NCBI RefSeq assembly: GCF_009755605.1
Contig: NZ_WPNZ01000013.1
Location: 62,001 to 126,000 of the forward strand
Direction of reading: 5' to 3'
Length of the DNA stretch: 64,000 nt
Source: Streptomyces typhae
GTDB lineage: Bacteria; Actinomycetota; Actinomycetes; Streptomycetales; Streptomycetaceae
The position numbers and the translations under genes were made by a program. Below are positions 55,490 to 64,000 of the stretch, in pieces (the first letter of the stretch is position 1; every line of letters starts with the position of its first letter). Under the pieces are notes generated by a model. That model was not told where the DNA came from and did no database searches. It was given only the letters and a program-made list of their open reading frames with translations.

Positions 55490-58400
55490 TCAGCGCCGTG
55501 GGTCGCAGTGCTTCCGGCAGATCGCCAGGTGGACCGGGCCCATGTTGGGTTTGAGGATCTCACTCAGCAGAGTGTTCTTGCTGACGGTGATCGATCCGCT
55601 CATCATCTTGAGGTTGTCCCCGGGCGACACGGTGTAGTTCGGGAACGACTTGCCGGGTCCGACGATCTCTGTCGGCTTGATCTTCTGTCCCCTCTCGATC
55701 GCGAGGCCGACCGATTGGCGGAGGCCGACTCCGTCCTCCACATAGAAGTATCCCCACGTCCCGCTGGGCATCCGGGTATCACCGGTGCCCCTCACGTACC
55801 AGCCGTGACCGGCGACGACGGCCTGGCCGTCAGGACGGCCGCCCGGGATGCGCTCAGCGGCGGGGCCCACGCCCTTGCCGTGGGTCGGGTTCTTGTGCCC
55901 GCGCACTTCGGGGGTGACGGCGGTTCGACGCCACCCGGTGAGGCCGCCGATGCCCACGAGGGCGATCTGCTGAGTCAGTTCGTCGGCGGTGTCGGCGTAC
56001 AGGTCGGCGAGGGCGTCGCAGCCCTGCTGGCGGAGCATGTACTCGGCGCGGTAGAGCCGGTAGGCCGGGCGGATGGGCAGGTACTTGTCGGCGAAGGCGC
56101 CGGCACCGCCGTTCTCCCCGGTGAACGCGTCCTTCGCGTCCCCGAGGAACTCGAAGGGCAACTTCAGACCCTGGAGGAAGCCGTTCCCGAAGATCCGCAG
56201 ACCTTCCTCGGCGTTGTCGACCCTGCCGTTGCCGTCGTCCCCCGGCACCGGTGTCAGCCCGCTGGGGTCGGTGTACAGGGTGGGGGTGTTGTCCGCGTAG
56301 GCGTACGGCGAGACGTACGGGGTCGACTGGCCCCGGGGAGCCGGGTCGGGGCGGGTGAAGCGGCCGGTGGTCGTGTCGTACTGGCGGGCGTGCAGGTCGA
56401 GGTTGCCGGTGCCGGCCTCGTACCGGGCGCCCGTGTACGACGGGGTGCCCGCGGGGGCGCCGCCGGTGACCGTGCCCAGCACGCGGGTGCCGTAGGGGTC
56501 GTAGGCCCAGCGCTGGTGGAGCGTGCCGGTGCTCGAGGTGACGTCTACCGGGGAGCCCTGGGTGTCGTGGTGGTAGTAGAAGAGCGCCCCGGCGCCGTTC
56601 TTGGTGGCCGTGGGCTGGCCGAGCGGGTCGTAGCGGTAGGACTGCTTGATCTTCCAGTCGCTGTCGTACTCGGTGGCCAGGATCGGCAGGGCACCGTTGG
56701 GATCCCACTGGGTGCGGGAGGTGACATCGCCGCCCTTGCGGGTGGTGACCTGGTTGCCGCTCGCGTCGTGGTCGTAGGCGTAGGAGGCGCCCGCGACGGT
56801 GGCGGCGGAGATCTGACCGGCCAGGTCGTAGGTGTAGGTGTCGGCGCCCTTCTTGGTCTGGTTGCCCTCGGTGTCGTAGTCGTAGGCAGTGGTCGTGGTG
56901 CCGGTGGTGGCGGCGGTGAGCTGGTCGGCCGCGTCGTAGGTGTAGCTGGTCGCGACCGTGCCCAGGGTGGAGGTCAGGCGGTTGCCGACCTTGTCGTACG
57001 AGTAGGTCGTGGCGCGCCCGGCGGCACAGCCGGCGGTCCAGGGCTGGGGGAAGCAGCCGGAGGTGAGGCGCCCGGCCGCGTCGTAGCCGAGGTCCCAGCC
57101 GCCGGTGCCGACCCCGGCGCGGGTGACGTCGACACGCGTGGGCAGCCCCGCCGGGGAGAGGTCGAGCGCGGTCCTGGTGACCGTCGTGTCCCCCTTGGCA
57201 GCGGTGACGGCAGTGAGCCGGCCCGCCCGGTCGTAGGCGCGCTCCTCGGTCTCGGTGTTGGGCAGCGCGGACTTGGTGAGGCGGCCCGCCGGGTCCCAGG
57301 TGTACGAGGTGGTCCTGCCGTCGGCCGCCGTCGTCGCGGTGCGGCCGTCGTCGTCGTAGGTGTACGTGAGGGTGTTGCCGTCGGAGTACTTGCGGGTGAG
57401 CATCTGCCCGGCCGCGTCGTAGGTGTAGCCGAAGCCGCGCGTCTTGGTGAGGTTGCCGACCGCGTCGTAGCCGAAGTCCTCGGACATCCTCGCGTTCACG
57501 CGCGAGACCATGCGGCCCGCGTCGTCGTAGCCGAAGGTCACATCGGGAGTGGAGTCGGAGTAGTCGACCTTGGTGAGCAGACCGCGCGGGTCGTGGGTGT
57601 GGGTGGTCGAGCCGCGGGGCGTGGTCTTCTCGGCGAGGTTGCCGTCGGCGTCGTACGCGTACGACGTCTCGCGCTTCAACGGATCGGTGACCGACGTCAG
57701 TTGGCGTGCCGCGTCATAACCGTACGTGGTGACGCGGCCCTCTGCGTCGGTGCGCCGGACGATGTTCCCGGCCTTGTCGTGGGCGTAGGCGGTGACGGCG
57801 CCGCCGGGGGCGGTGACCTCGGTCGGCTGGTCCAGCTTGTCGTAGCCGTAGGTGGTGGTGCGCCCGTCGGCGTCCTTGCGCTCGACGACCTTGTTCAGGG
57901 CGTCGTAGGCGGTGGTGGTGACGCCGCCGAGCGGGTCGGTGACCTTGGTGGGGTTGCCCGCCGGGTCGTAGCCGTAGGTGGTCGTGTACTGGTCGGGGTC
58001 GGCGCCGGTGGCGTTGCCGCGCGGGTCGACCGAGGTGGCCTGGCGGCCGTCGCCGTCGTAGGTCCAGCTCGACCTGTGACCGAGCGGGGAGGAGCGGCTG
58101 AGCAGATTGCCGCCCGCGTCGTAGGCGTAGGTGGTGGTCCTGCCGAGCTGGTCGGTGCCGCTGGTGCGCCGGTCGTTCTTGTCGTACTTGGACGTGGTGG
58201 TCTTTCCGGCGGCGTCGGTGACCTTGGTGACGTTGTCGTTGGCGTCGTAGGTGTAGCCGGTGGTGCGGCCCAGCGGGTCGGTGACCACGAGCGGACGGTT
58301 GACGGCGTCGTAGGTCGTGGTGGTGGCCGCGCCGGTCGGGTCGGTGACCTTGGTGCGGTTGCCCGCCGCGTCGTAGGCGTAACTGGTCGTGTGAGCGGCC

Positions 58401-60817
58401 GAGTTGGCCCCCGCGGCGTTGCCGCGCGCCGAGACGCTGGTGAGCAGGCGGCCCACCTTGTCGTACGTGTAGGTCCTCTTGCCGCCGACGGCATCGGTCT
58501 CGGAGGCCAGGCGTCCGGCCGCGTCGTAGGTACGCGTGACGGACTTGCCGGACGGATCGGTGGTGCGGGTCGGATGCCCGGCGTCGTCGTAGGCGAACGT
58601 GGTGGTGTCGCCCGCCGGATTGCGCGCGGACGCCAGCTGTTCGGCGCCGTCGTACGTGTAGGTCGTGGTGCGGCCCAGCGGATCGGTGGCCGAAGTGAGC
58701 AGGCCGCGCCCGTCGTAGGCGAACGTGGTGGTGTACGCGGCCGGGTCGGCCCCTTCGACGTTGCCCCGCGGGTCCGTCCTGGACAGGATCCGCCCGGCCT
58801 TGTCGTACGTGAACGTGGACTTCTCACCCAGTGGTGTGGTGACCGACGTCCGGTTGCCCGCGGAGTCGTAGCCGTACGTCGTGGTCTTGCCGCGTGGCGT
58901 CGTCACCGTCGCGAGGGAACCCAGCGGGGTGTGCGTGTAGGTGGTCCTGCCGCCCGCTGGATCGGTGATCGTGGTGAGTTGGTTCGACGTGTTGTACGCG
59001 TAGGTCGTCTTGTTGCCGCGGCCGTCGGTGTTGCTGGTGATGTTGCCCGCGCCGTCGTAGGTCCAGCTCTCCTTGTAGCCGAGCTCGGTGGGCGCACCGC
59101 GGGTGAGCATCCGGCCGGCGCTGTCGTACGTCATGGTCGTGGCGTTGCCGCGCTGGTCGGTGATGGTGACGGGCCGCAGCCGGCGGTCGTACTCGTACGT
59201 GATGCTCTTGCCGTACGGGTCGAGGGTCTCCATCAGGACGTTGCCGGAGTACACGTCGGTCCACACGCCGCCGTCGGGTGCCGTGGTGTGCGCCTGCTTC
59301 TTCTTGCCGTCCCAGGTGAACGCGGTGGTCTTGCCGTTCTGGTCGGTCTGGGACTTCACGCGGCCCGCGCCGTCGTAGGCGTTGGTGACCTTGCCGCCCG
59401 CCGGGTCGGTGAGGGACGTCAGGCGCTTGTTCGCGTCGTACGCGTAGGCCGACTCCCGGCCCGCCGGGTCGGTCACCGAGGTCAGCAGCCCGCCGGTGTA
59501 CTCGTACGCGACCGAACCTCCGTCGGGCAGCTCCACCTTGGACAGCAGTCCGTCGGTTCCGGTGGTGAAGGTGGTGGTGCGGCCGGCGGCGTCCTCGACG
59601 GAGGCGAGCCTGCCGGACGCGTACGTCAGGCTGAGGCCCTTGTCCGCGCGGTCGGCCACGGAGGTGAGTTGGCCACCGCTGTTGAAGGTGCGCCTGGTGT
59701 GGTCCGGCGTGGTGACCGTGTAGGTGCTGCCGCTCTTGACCAGCTTGGCTGTCGAACCGGCCGGGGCGGTGTAGGTGCCGTCGCCGCTCTGGGTGAACAC
59801 GAACGACGCGCCGTCTTCCGTCCGGTACGTCGCCTTGCCCGTCGCGAGGGTGAGTTTCGCGTCGAAGGGTGTCGCCCAGCCGCGCCCAAGGAGCCCGGTG
59901 GCGGTGGAGTCGGAGCGGTAGGTGCGCTCCAGTGCCAGGGGCACACCGGGGCCGACCAGGGATGCGTCGGTGAGCTGCTGGTAGAACATGCCGGTCGCCG
60001 TGTTCACCGGGTCGGCGCGGTGCGCCTGCGCGTAGCAGTTGCAGATGCCCGCCTGCGCGCCGGGGATGTCCGGGGTGTAGAACGCCTCCACGAGCGGGGA
60101 CGTGGTCCCGCCGGGGCTCGACGAGCCGTCGGAGCTGTTCATGAAGACCCAGGCGTAGTACTTCTTCCCGTCCTTCAGGCCGCCGCCCAGCTCGTTGCCC
60201 GCCCACCAGAAGCACTGGTCGGTGGGGTAGGAGTTGCTCGACCACCAGTCGTAGCACCAGGCGCCGGTGTCCGGGGTGTCGCCCCTGGGGTCGTCCGTGG
60301 CCTTCTTGATCTCCAACTGGTGGACCGGGGCGCCGCCCTCGTCCATCACGTACAGCCACATCCCGCTGTACGTCGAACCCCGCTTGGGCAGCTTCACCTG
60401 GCCGCCGATCGACAGCGTGCCCGGGTACGCGCTGGCCCAGGCCGAGACCCACGTCGGGTTCTCGGGCGCCGCGAGGGAACCGGCCGCGCGGCGCGGCGGG
60501 ACGGCGGCGGGGCCGCGCCGCACCCGGTCCGGGTCCGCTTTGCTGTGCGGTGCGCCTGCGGGCTTCCTGCCGGGCGCGTTCATATAGGCGCGCATCGGCG
60601 ACAGTTCGTGCTGTTCCTTCGCGACCTGGGCGCGCCGCTGGGCCAGCGTCATGGCCCTGGGCGGCTTCGGCAGATCCGCGGCGGTCCTGGCCTTCGCGGG
60701 GGTGACGGCCGCCGCCGTGGTGGGCGGACGGTCCCGGGGGGAGGCCGCCCAGGCCGGGGCGACGCCGGCTGCGACCAGGAGGCTCAGGGTCAGGACAGCC
60801 GTGACGAGTCTTCGCAC
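55490..60817 (-). CDS. Secreted Rhs/YD-repeat polymorphic toxin with Stv-like tip
   Basis: A 1775-residue protein started at GTG 60817; the frame is open to 60883. Residues 1-24 are a Sec signal peptide (VRRLVTAVLTLSLLVAAG, cleavage after AWA). A Pro/Lys-rich linker and a beta domain with paired Cys follow. Near residue 258 the DUF6531-like entry begins (ADPVNTATGMFYQQ), then dozens of YD repeats of the type YDAAGRLTSVTDPLG. The core ends with LDLHARQYDTTTGRFTRPDP and ADNTPTLYTDPSG at about 1520. The last 255 residues are variable. From about 1664, VVAGHGWYVRGTG ... FPNYTVSPGD ... NMGPVHLAICRKH resembles the Stv putative-adhesin domain. A Rhs shell that encloses and delivers a toxic tip is the known scheme. 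Confidence 0.88.
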   Translation of the reverse strand: MRRLVTAVLTLSLLVAAGVAPAWAASPRDRPPTTAAAVTPAKARTAADLPKPPRAMTLAQRRAQVAKEQHELSPMRAYMNAPGRKPAGAPHSKADPDRVRRGPAAVPPRRAAGSLAAPENPTWVSAWASAYPGTLSIGGQVKLPKRGSTYSGMWLYVMDEGGAPVHQLEIKKATDDPRGDTPDTGAWCYDWWSSNSYPTDQCFWWAGNELGGGLKDGKKYYAWVFMNSSDGSSSPGGTTSPLVEAFYTPDIPGAQAGICNCYAQAHRADPVNTATGMFYQQLTDASLVGPGVPLALERTYRSDSTATGLLGRGWATPFDAKLTLATGKATYRTEDGASFVFTQSGDGTYTAPAGSTAKLVKSGSTYTVTTPDHTRRTFNSGGQLTSVADRADKGLSLTYASGRLASVEDAAGRTTTFTTGTDGLLSKVELPDGGSVAYEYTGGLLTSVTDPAGRESAYAYDANKRLTSLTDPAGGKVTNAYDGAGRVKSQTDQNGKTTAFTWDGKKKQAHTTAPDGGVWTDVYSGNVLMETLDPYGKSITYEYDRRLRPVTITDQRGNATTMTYDSAGRMLTRGAPTELGYKESWTYDGAGNITSNTDGRGNKTTYAYNTSNQLTTITDPAGGRTTYTHTPLGSLATVTTPRGKTTTYGYDSAGNRTSVTTPLGEKSTFTYDKAGRILSRTDPRGNVEGADPAAYTTTFAYDGRGLLTSATDPLGRTTTYTYDGAEQLASARNPAGDTTTFAYDDAGHPTRTTDPSGKSVTRTYDAAGRLASETDAVGGKRTYTYDKVGRLLTSVSARGNAAGANSAAHTTSYAYDAAGNRTKVTDPTGAATTTTYDAVNRPLVVTDPLGRTTGYTYDANDNVTKVTDAAGKTTTSKYDKNDRRTSGTDQLGRTTTYAYDAGGNLLSRSSPLGHRSSWTYDGDGRQATSVDPRGNATGADPDQYTTTYGYDPAGNPTKVTDPLGGVTTTAYDALNKVVERKDADGRTTTYGYDKLDQPTEVTAPGGAVTAYAHDKAGNIVRRTDAEGRVTTYGYDAARQLTSVTDPLKRETSYAYDADGNLAEKTTPRGSTTHTHDPRGLLTKVDYSDSTPDVTFGYDDAGRMVSRVNARMSEDFGYDAVGNLTKTRGFGYTYDAAGQMLTRKYSDGNTLTYTYDDDGRTATTAADGRTTSYTWDPAGRLTKSALPNTETEERAYDRAGRLTAVTAAKGDTTVTRTALDLSPAGLPTRVDVTRAGVGTGGWDLGYDAAGRLTSGCFPQPWTAGCAAGRATTYSYDKVGNRLTSTLGTVATSYTYDAADQLTAATTGTTTTAYDYDTEGNQTKKGADTYTYDLAGQISAATVAGASYAYDHDASGNQVTTRKGGDVTSRTQWDPNGALPILATEYDSDWKIKQSYRYDPLGQPTATKNGAGALFYYHHDTQGSPVDVTSSTGTLHQRWAYDPYGTRVLGTVTGGAPAGTPSYTGARYEAGTGNLDLHARQYDTTTGRFTRPDPAPRGQSTPYVSPYAYADNTPTLYTDPSGLTPVPGDDGNGRVDNAEEGLRIFGNGFLQGLKLPFEFLGDAKDAFTGENGGAGAFADKYLPIRPAYRLYRAEYMLRQQGCDALADLYADTADELTQQIALVGIGGLTGWRRTAVTPEVRGHKNPTHGKGVGPAAERIPGGRPDGQAVVAGHGWYVRGTGDTRMPSGTWGYFYVEDGVGLRQSVGLAIERGQKIKPTEIVGPGKSFPNYTVSPGDNLKMMSGSITVSKNTLLSEILKPNMGPVHLAICRKHCDPRR

Positions 60818-61193
60818 TTGTGCGGAAATGATGCACCGCCTGTCTAGCAGTTGTGAAGAAGGGCAGAAGTACCTCTGATCCACTGGGTGCTCGAACTAAC
60901 GCGGTGCAGCAGAGACGACGGGAAACCGCCGGTGCCGTGGTGGCGTTTGCGCCGCGAGTTGCCTGAGCACACGATCAAGACAGCCGGGGTGGCCGTATCT
61001 CTTGGCTTGAAAAAGCCCATGGATGCCGGGTGGCGGAAGTGAACACTTCGCGCCTGGGAAGGCAATGAGGGAAAGCGGCGCGGTGACTCAAGGGGGCGCA
61101 CCCGCGGGGCGGACATGAGGATGCCCCGGCTCTCTGGGGGTGAGCCGGGGCTGCGCGGGGACCGGGAAGGCGGTGGGGAGCGGAGCGGTCGGG
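60818..61193. other. Gap between Rhs start and aldehyde dehydrogenase end
   Basis: A possible weak Rhs promoter on the minus strand (TTCACA-N18-CATCAT, the -10 ending about ten bases before GTG 60817) and the aldehyde-dehydrogenase terminator lie here. A small GGCTT/AAGCC hairpin at 61005-61018 is also seen. No further gene is visible. Confidence 0.4.
61123..61151 (-). terminator. Hairpin after the aldehyde dehydrogenase gene
   Basis: GCCCCGGCTC (61123-61132) and GAGCCGGGGC (61142-61151) pair over 10 bp with a nine-base loop, 43 bases past the stop on the minus strand. Confidence 0.7.
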
Positions 61194-62669
61194 TCAGAAG
61201 GGGAAGTGGGCGTGGCCGTGTGCCTGGACGGTGATCCAGCGGGCGGTGGTGAAGGCGTCGATGCCCGCTTGGCCGCCGAAACGGCCGTAGCCGGAGTCCT
61301 TGACGCCGCCGAAGGGGGCCTGCGGCTCGTCGGCGACGGTCTGGTTGTTGACGTGGACGATGCCGGTGCGCAGCCGGCGGGCCACCGCGACACCGGCGGC
61401 GAAGTCCTCGGTGATCACACCGGCGGTCAGGCCGTAGGGGGTGTCGTTGGCCAGGTCGACGGCCTCGTCGACCGAGTCGACGACGTGCACGACGGTCGCC
61501 GGGCCGAAGATCTCCCCGTAGTAGATGTCCATGTCCTCGGTGACACCGGTCAGGACCACGGGCGCCAGGAGCGCCTCGGCGTCGCCCTCCACCCGGCCGG
61601 TGCCGGCCAGGAGTTGTGCCCCCTTGTCGGTGGCGTCCTGGACGAGTGCGGCGACGCGCCGGGCGGCACGGGCGCTGACGACCGGGCCGACGACGGTGGC
61701 CGGGTCGGACGGGTCGCCGTAGCGCAGTGACTTGATCTTCGCGGCGAGCTTGCGGGTGAACTCCTCGGCGCGGTCGCGATGGACGACGACGCGGTCGGCG
61801 GACATGCAGATCTGACCGGAGTTCATGAAGGAGCCGAAGGCGGCGGCGTCCACCGCGTAGTCCACATCGGCGTCGGCGAGCACCAGCAGAGCGTTCTTGC
61901 CGCCGAGTTCGAGCACGGCGGGCTTGAGGTGCTCGGCCGCCAGCACACCGACGCGGCGGCCGACGGCGGTGGAGCCGGTGAAGTTGACCAGCCGGACGCG
62001 CGGGTCGGCGATCAGGGTGGCGACGATCTGGGGAGCGTCGGCGAGGTCGTTGGTGACGACGTTGAGGACGCCCGCGGGCAGCCCCGCTTCGTGCAGGATG
62101 TCGGCGAGGAAGAGGCCGCAGGCCAGCGGGGCGTCCTCGCTGGGCTTGAGCACCACGGTGTTGCCCATGGCCAGCGGCATGGCTATGGCGCGGATGCCGA
62201 GGATCAACGGGGCGTTCCAGGGCGCGATCGCCGCGACGACACCGACCGGCACGCGGACGTGCATCGAGTACGCGCCGGGCGTGTCGGTGGCGAGGATCTG
62301 CCCGGTGGGCTGGGTGATCGCGGCGGCGGCCTCGCGCAGGATCCCGGCGGCGAGCGCGGCGTTGAAACCGGCCCAGGGGGCGGCGCCGCCGACCTCGTCG
62401 GCCATCAGCGCGACGGCCTCGGGCGTACGGGACTCCAGCAGATCGGCGGCGCGCAGGAAAATCGCGCGCCGCCGGGTGGGGGCCAGCGCCGCCCAGTCGT
62501 CGGCGGCGGCGTCGGCGGCGTCGATCGCACGGGTGACGTCCTCGGGGGTGCCCGCGGCGACCTGCGCGTACGGGGTCCCGGTCCAGGGACCGATGTCGGG
62601 GGTGGTGCGGCCGGAGGACGCGGGGATCTCCCGGCCGCCGATGATCAGTCCACGGGTGATGGAGGTCAT
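61194..62669 (-). CDS. Aldehyde dehydrogenase (vanillin/salicylaldehyde DH-like)
   Basis: A 491-residue NAD(P)-dependent aldehyde dehydrogenase. The catalytic Glu is in AVLELGGKNALLVL, and the Cys is in MNSGQICMSADRV. FTGSTAVGRRVG is the cofactor loop, and EIFGPATVVHVVDSVDEAVDLANDTPYGLTAGV is the family's C-terminal signature. INxSGQICMS and PWNAPLILGIRA variants are those of the aromatic aldehyde (benzaldehyde, vanillin) branch. Divergence from an IclR regulator, a family common in aromatic catabolism, supports that. The start is ATG 62669. Confidence 0.9.
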   Translation of the reverse strand: MTSITRGLIIGGREIPASSGRTTPDIGPWTGTPYAQVAAGTPEDVTRAIDAADAAADDWAALAPTRRRAIFLRAADLLESRTPEAVALMADEVGGAAPWAGFNAALAAGILREAAAAITQPTGQILATDTPGAYSMHVRVPVGVVAAIAPWNAPLILGIRAIAMPLAMGNTVVLKPSEDAPLACGLFLADILHEAGLPAGVLNVVTNDLADAPQIVATLIADPRVRLVNFTGSTAVGRRVGVLAAEHLKPAVLELGGKNALLVLADADVDYAVDAAAFGSFMNSGQICMSADRVVVHRDRAEEFTRKLAAKIKSLRYGDPSDPATVVGPVVSARAARRVAALVQDATDKGAQLLAGTGRVEGDAEALLAPVVLTGVTEDMDIYYGEIFGPATVVHVVDSVDEAVDLANDTPYGLTAGVITEDFAAGVAVARRLRTGIVHVNNQTVADEPQAPFGGVKDSGYGRFGGQAGIDAFTTARWITVQAHGHAHFPF

Positions 62670-62745
62670 GGAAAAGCTCCTGAAGGGTTCTGTCGGATGC
62701 CGCGAGTGGAGGGGGCCGTCCGCGCTGGGGCCCTCGCCACACCTG

Positions 62746-62768
62746 TTCGCCTGGCGAAACTTCTTTCG
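62746..62768. promoter_or_regulatory. Two abutting palindromes between ALDH and IclR genes
   Basis: TTCGCC-T-GGCGAA (62746-62758) is a perfect inverted repeat. CGAAA-CTTC-TTTCG (62755-62768) overlaps it as a second. This AT-richer island lies 77 bases from the ALDH start and about 108 bases from the IclR start, where an IclR dimer pair would bind. Confidence 0.55.
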
Positions 62769-62875
62769 TTGTGAGGTTGGGCCGAGTGTGGGTCACCGCG
62801 GTCGCGACCGTCAATGGGCGGCCGGGTATCTTTCGCGTACCCACTGATCAAGACACCGAGCGAAGGGGCCCTGGT

Positions 62876-64000
62876 ATGTCGGGAGAGGCCGTCGGCCCCC
62901 TGGAGCGCGGCCTTGCCGTACTCCACGCCATGGCCGCGAACCCCTCTCCGCGGATGCGGCGCAGCGACCTCACCGCCGCCACCGGCCTGCTCCGTTCCCC
63001 CGTCGACCGCATCATCGCCACCCTGCTGCGCCTCGGCTACGTCCGTGCCGACGGGCGGGACGTGCTCCTGACCCCGCGCGTGATGGAGCTCGGCAACGCG
63101 TACCTCGCCTCCTGCGGCCTCGTCGACGCCCTGGAGCCGTACGTCGTGGAGCTGGCCGACGAACTCGACGAATCCGTGTCCCTGGCCGTCCCGGACCGCG
63201 ACGGCGCCCGGCTGATCACTCAGGCCGTCCGGCGCCGCGCCATGTACCTGGCCTTCCACATCGGGGACCTGCTGCCGGCCGAGCGCAGCGCCGCCGGTGT
63301 GGTCCTGGCCGGCGGGTGGGAGGAAGCGCAGTTCCACGCCTGGCGTGCCCGGCGGCGCGCGGACCCCCTGGACGCGGGATTCCCCGCGGTGCCTCCCCGC
63401 GACGAGGCCCCCGCGGAGGACGAGTCGGAGCGCTGCCTGCGCTCCCGCGCGGCCGTCGCCCGCCGTGCCGGCTGGGCGCTGGACGAGGAGTGGGTCGAGC
63501 CCGGCCTGCTGGCCGTCGCCGCTCCTGTCCGGGACCCCGCCGGCCGGATCCTGGCCGCGGTCAGCGTGCTCACCCACACCAGTCGGCACACGGCCGCCGA
63601 CTTCCCCGGGCATGTCATGCCCCGGCTTCAGGCAGCCGTCGACCGGATGGAGGCCGCGCTCCGCCGCGCGACAGGACCCACCGCCCGCCCCGCGCCCGCC
63701 GCCCAGGGCCTGGCGCCGCAGCCCGCCGCCCGCCCCGCGTCCACCGCCCAGGACCTGCGCGAATCCAAGGACGAACTGGGGATGGAGTTCCTCGAGTCCC
63801 TCGCGCGTGGCCTCGCCGTGCTGTCCGCCTTCGGCAGCGCCGGTGGCGGGCTGACCATCAGCGCGGCCGCCGCGGCGACGGGACTGTCCCGGGCCACCGC
63901 GCGGCGCGCTCTGCTCACCCTGCGGCACCTCGGGTACGCGGACAGCCAAGGGCCGACGTACCATCTGCTGCCCCGTGTCCTGGACCTCGGCCACGCCCGG
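62876..64000 (+). CDS. IclR-family regulator with duplicated module (3' end outside window)
   Basis: The frame is open from ATG 62876 (AAGGGG nine bases upstream) to the window edge, 375 codons. Residues 8-75 are an IclR HTH (LERGLAVLHAMAANPSPRMRRSDLTAATGLLRSPVDRIIATLLRLGYV). The IclR effector domain follows (about 85-265; VELADELDESVSLAVPDRDG, AAPVRDPAGRILAAVSV). After an Ala/Pro linker a second IclR HTH starts at about 306 (EFLESLARGLAVLSAFGSAGG ... TGLSRATARRALLTLRHLGYA). It probably controls the divergent aldehyde dehydrogenase. Whether a second effector domain follows cannot be seen. Confidence 0.86.
   Translation, partial: MSGEAVGPLERGLAVLHAMAANPSPRMRRSDLTAATGLLRSPVDRIIATLLRLGYVRADGRDVLLTPRVMELGNAYLASCGLVDALEPYVVELADELDESVSLAVPDRDGARLITQAVRRRAMYLAFHIGDLLPAERSAAGVVLAGGWEEAQFHAWRARRRADPLDAGFPAVPPRDEAPAEDESERCLRSRAAVARRAGWALDEEWVEPGLLAVAAPVRDPAGRILAAVSVLTHTSRHTAADFPGHVMPRLQAAVDRMEAALRRATGPTARPAPAAQGLAPQPAARPASTAQDLRESKDELGMEFLESLARGLAVLSAFGSAGGGLTISAAAAATGLSRATARRALLTLRHLGYADSQGPTYHLLPRVLDLGHAR

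Noticed and set aside
55508..60847. A 1779-codon open frame antisense to the Rhs gene
   Set aside because: It mirrors the YD-repeat codons on the other strand. The translation is Val/Gly/Arg-rich without domains, while the minus-strand frame has a signal peptide and clear Rhs motifs.

Overview
The window is chromosomal DNA of a Streptomyces or a very close relative. GC is very high throughout, GTG starts are common, stop-start overlaps are frequent, and the gene content is typical: Pup-type proteasome beta subunit, DUF2630, a mycothiol-dependent isomerase-family protein, a Ser/Thr kinase, a DesK-like two-component pair, GntR/TetR/MarR/ROK/LacI/IclR regulators, and sugar ABC genes without their own ATPase. 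No tRNA, rRNA, insertion sequence, integrase or CRISPR array was seen. The first gene (prcB) and the last gene (a double-IclR regulator) run off the window.

Layout. 1-6.8 kb: prcB end, MFS exporter with its probable FadR/GntR regulator, a secreted protein, a YheO-PAS/HTH regulator coupled to a PLP serine/threonine dehydratase, a GGCT-like protein and a TetR. 7-12.8 kb: housekeeping singles (DUF2630, HAD, PAP2, M56 peptidase plus DUF5134, VOC, GNAT, GDPD). 13.2-18 kb: a DUF6421 - SDR - threonine-aldolase-like operon, then a transglutaminase-like protein with a probably leaderless promoter under an inverted repeat, and a B3/B4 protein. 18-22.2 kb: acyltransferase, thioredoxin-like protein, a cysteine-rich leader peptide ahead of a flavin reductase, and etfBA. 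22.3-29.4 kb: secreted endonuclease/phosphatase-family protein, DUF6986 aldolase-like enzyme, membrane Ser/Thr kinase, tandem GNAT protein. 28.4-34.3 kb: sugar module (LacI, ROK kinase, lipoprotein binding protein, two permeases). 34.3-42.8 kb: coiled-coil protein, STAS antagonist, TmrB-like/NUDIX fusion, M20 dipeptidase, geranylgeranyl-reductase-like FAD enzyme, histidine kinase/response regulator pair. 42.9-54.4 kb: four exporter or enzyme modules, each beside its own regulator (MFS/MarR, MFS/ROK, MFS-TetR-flavoprotein, DUF4865-phosphotriesterase/TetR). 54.5-61 kb: a secreted 1775-residue Rhs/YD-repeat toxin-like protein whose C-terminal tip looks like the Stv 'putative adhesin' domain, followed 10 bases later by a probable immunity gene. 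61.2-64 kb: aldehyde dehydrogenase divergent from the double-IclR regulator.

Main points. (1) The Rhs-Stv/immunity pair is the best candidate for a little-described system. Its tip carries a conserved-looking Gly-His-Gly and a late Ala-Ile-Cys-Arg that could form a His/Cys catalytic pair. (2) At least seven genes end inside short tandem repeats whose units contain the gene's own stop codon, mostly in convergent gaps. (3) Several regulators have well-formed operator candidates, and at least three promoters appear to give leaderless mRNAs. (4) A short ORF ending Arg-Cys-Cys-Arg-Arg ahead of the flavin reductase looks like an actinobacterial cysteine-responsive leader peptide.

Functions were assigned by reading motifs in the translated sequence, without database searches. 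Family names such as DUF6421, DUF6986, DUF6332, DUF5134, DUF4865 and Stv are recognitions from memory. Statements about GC differences are visual estimates.
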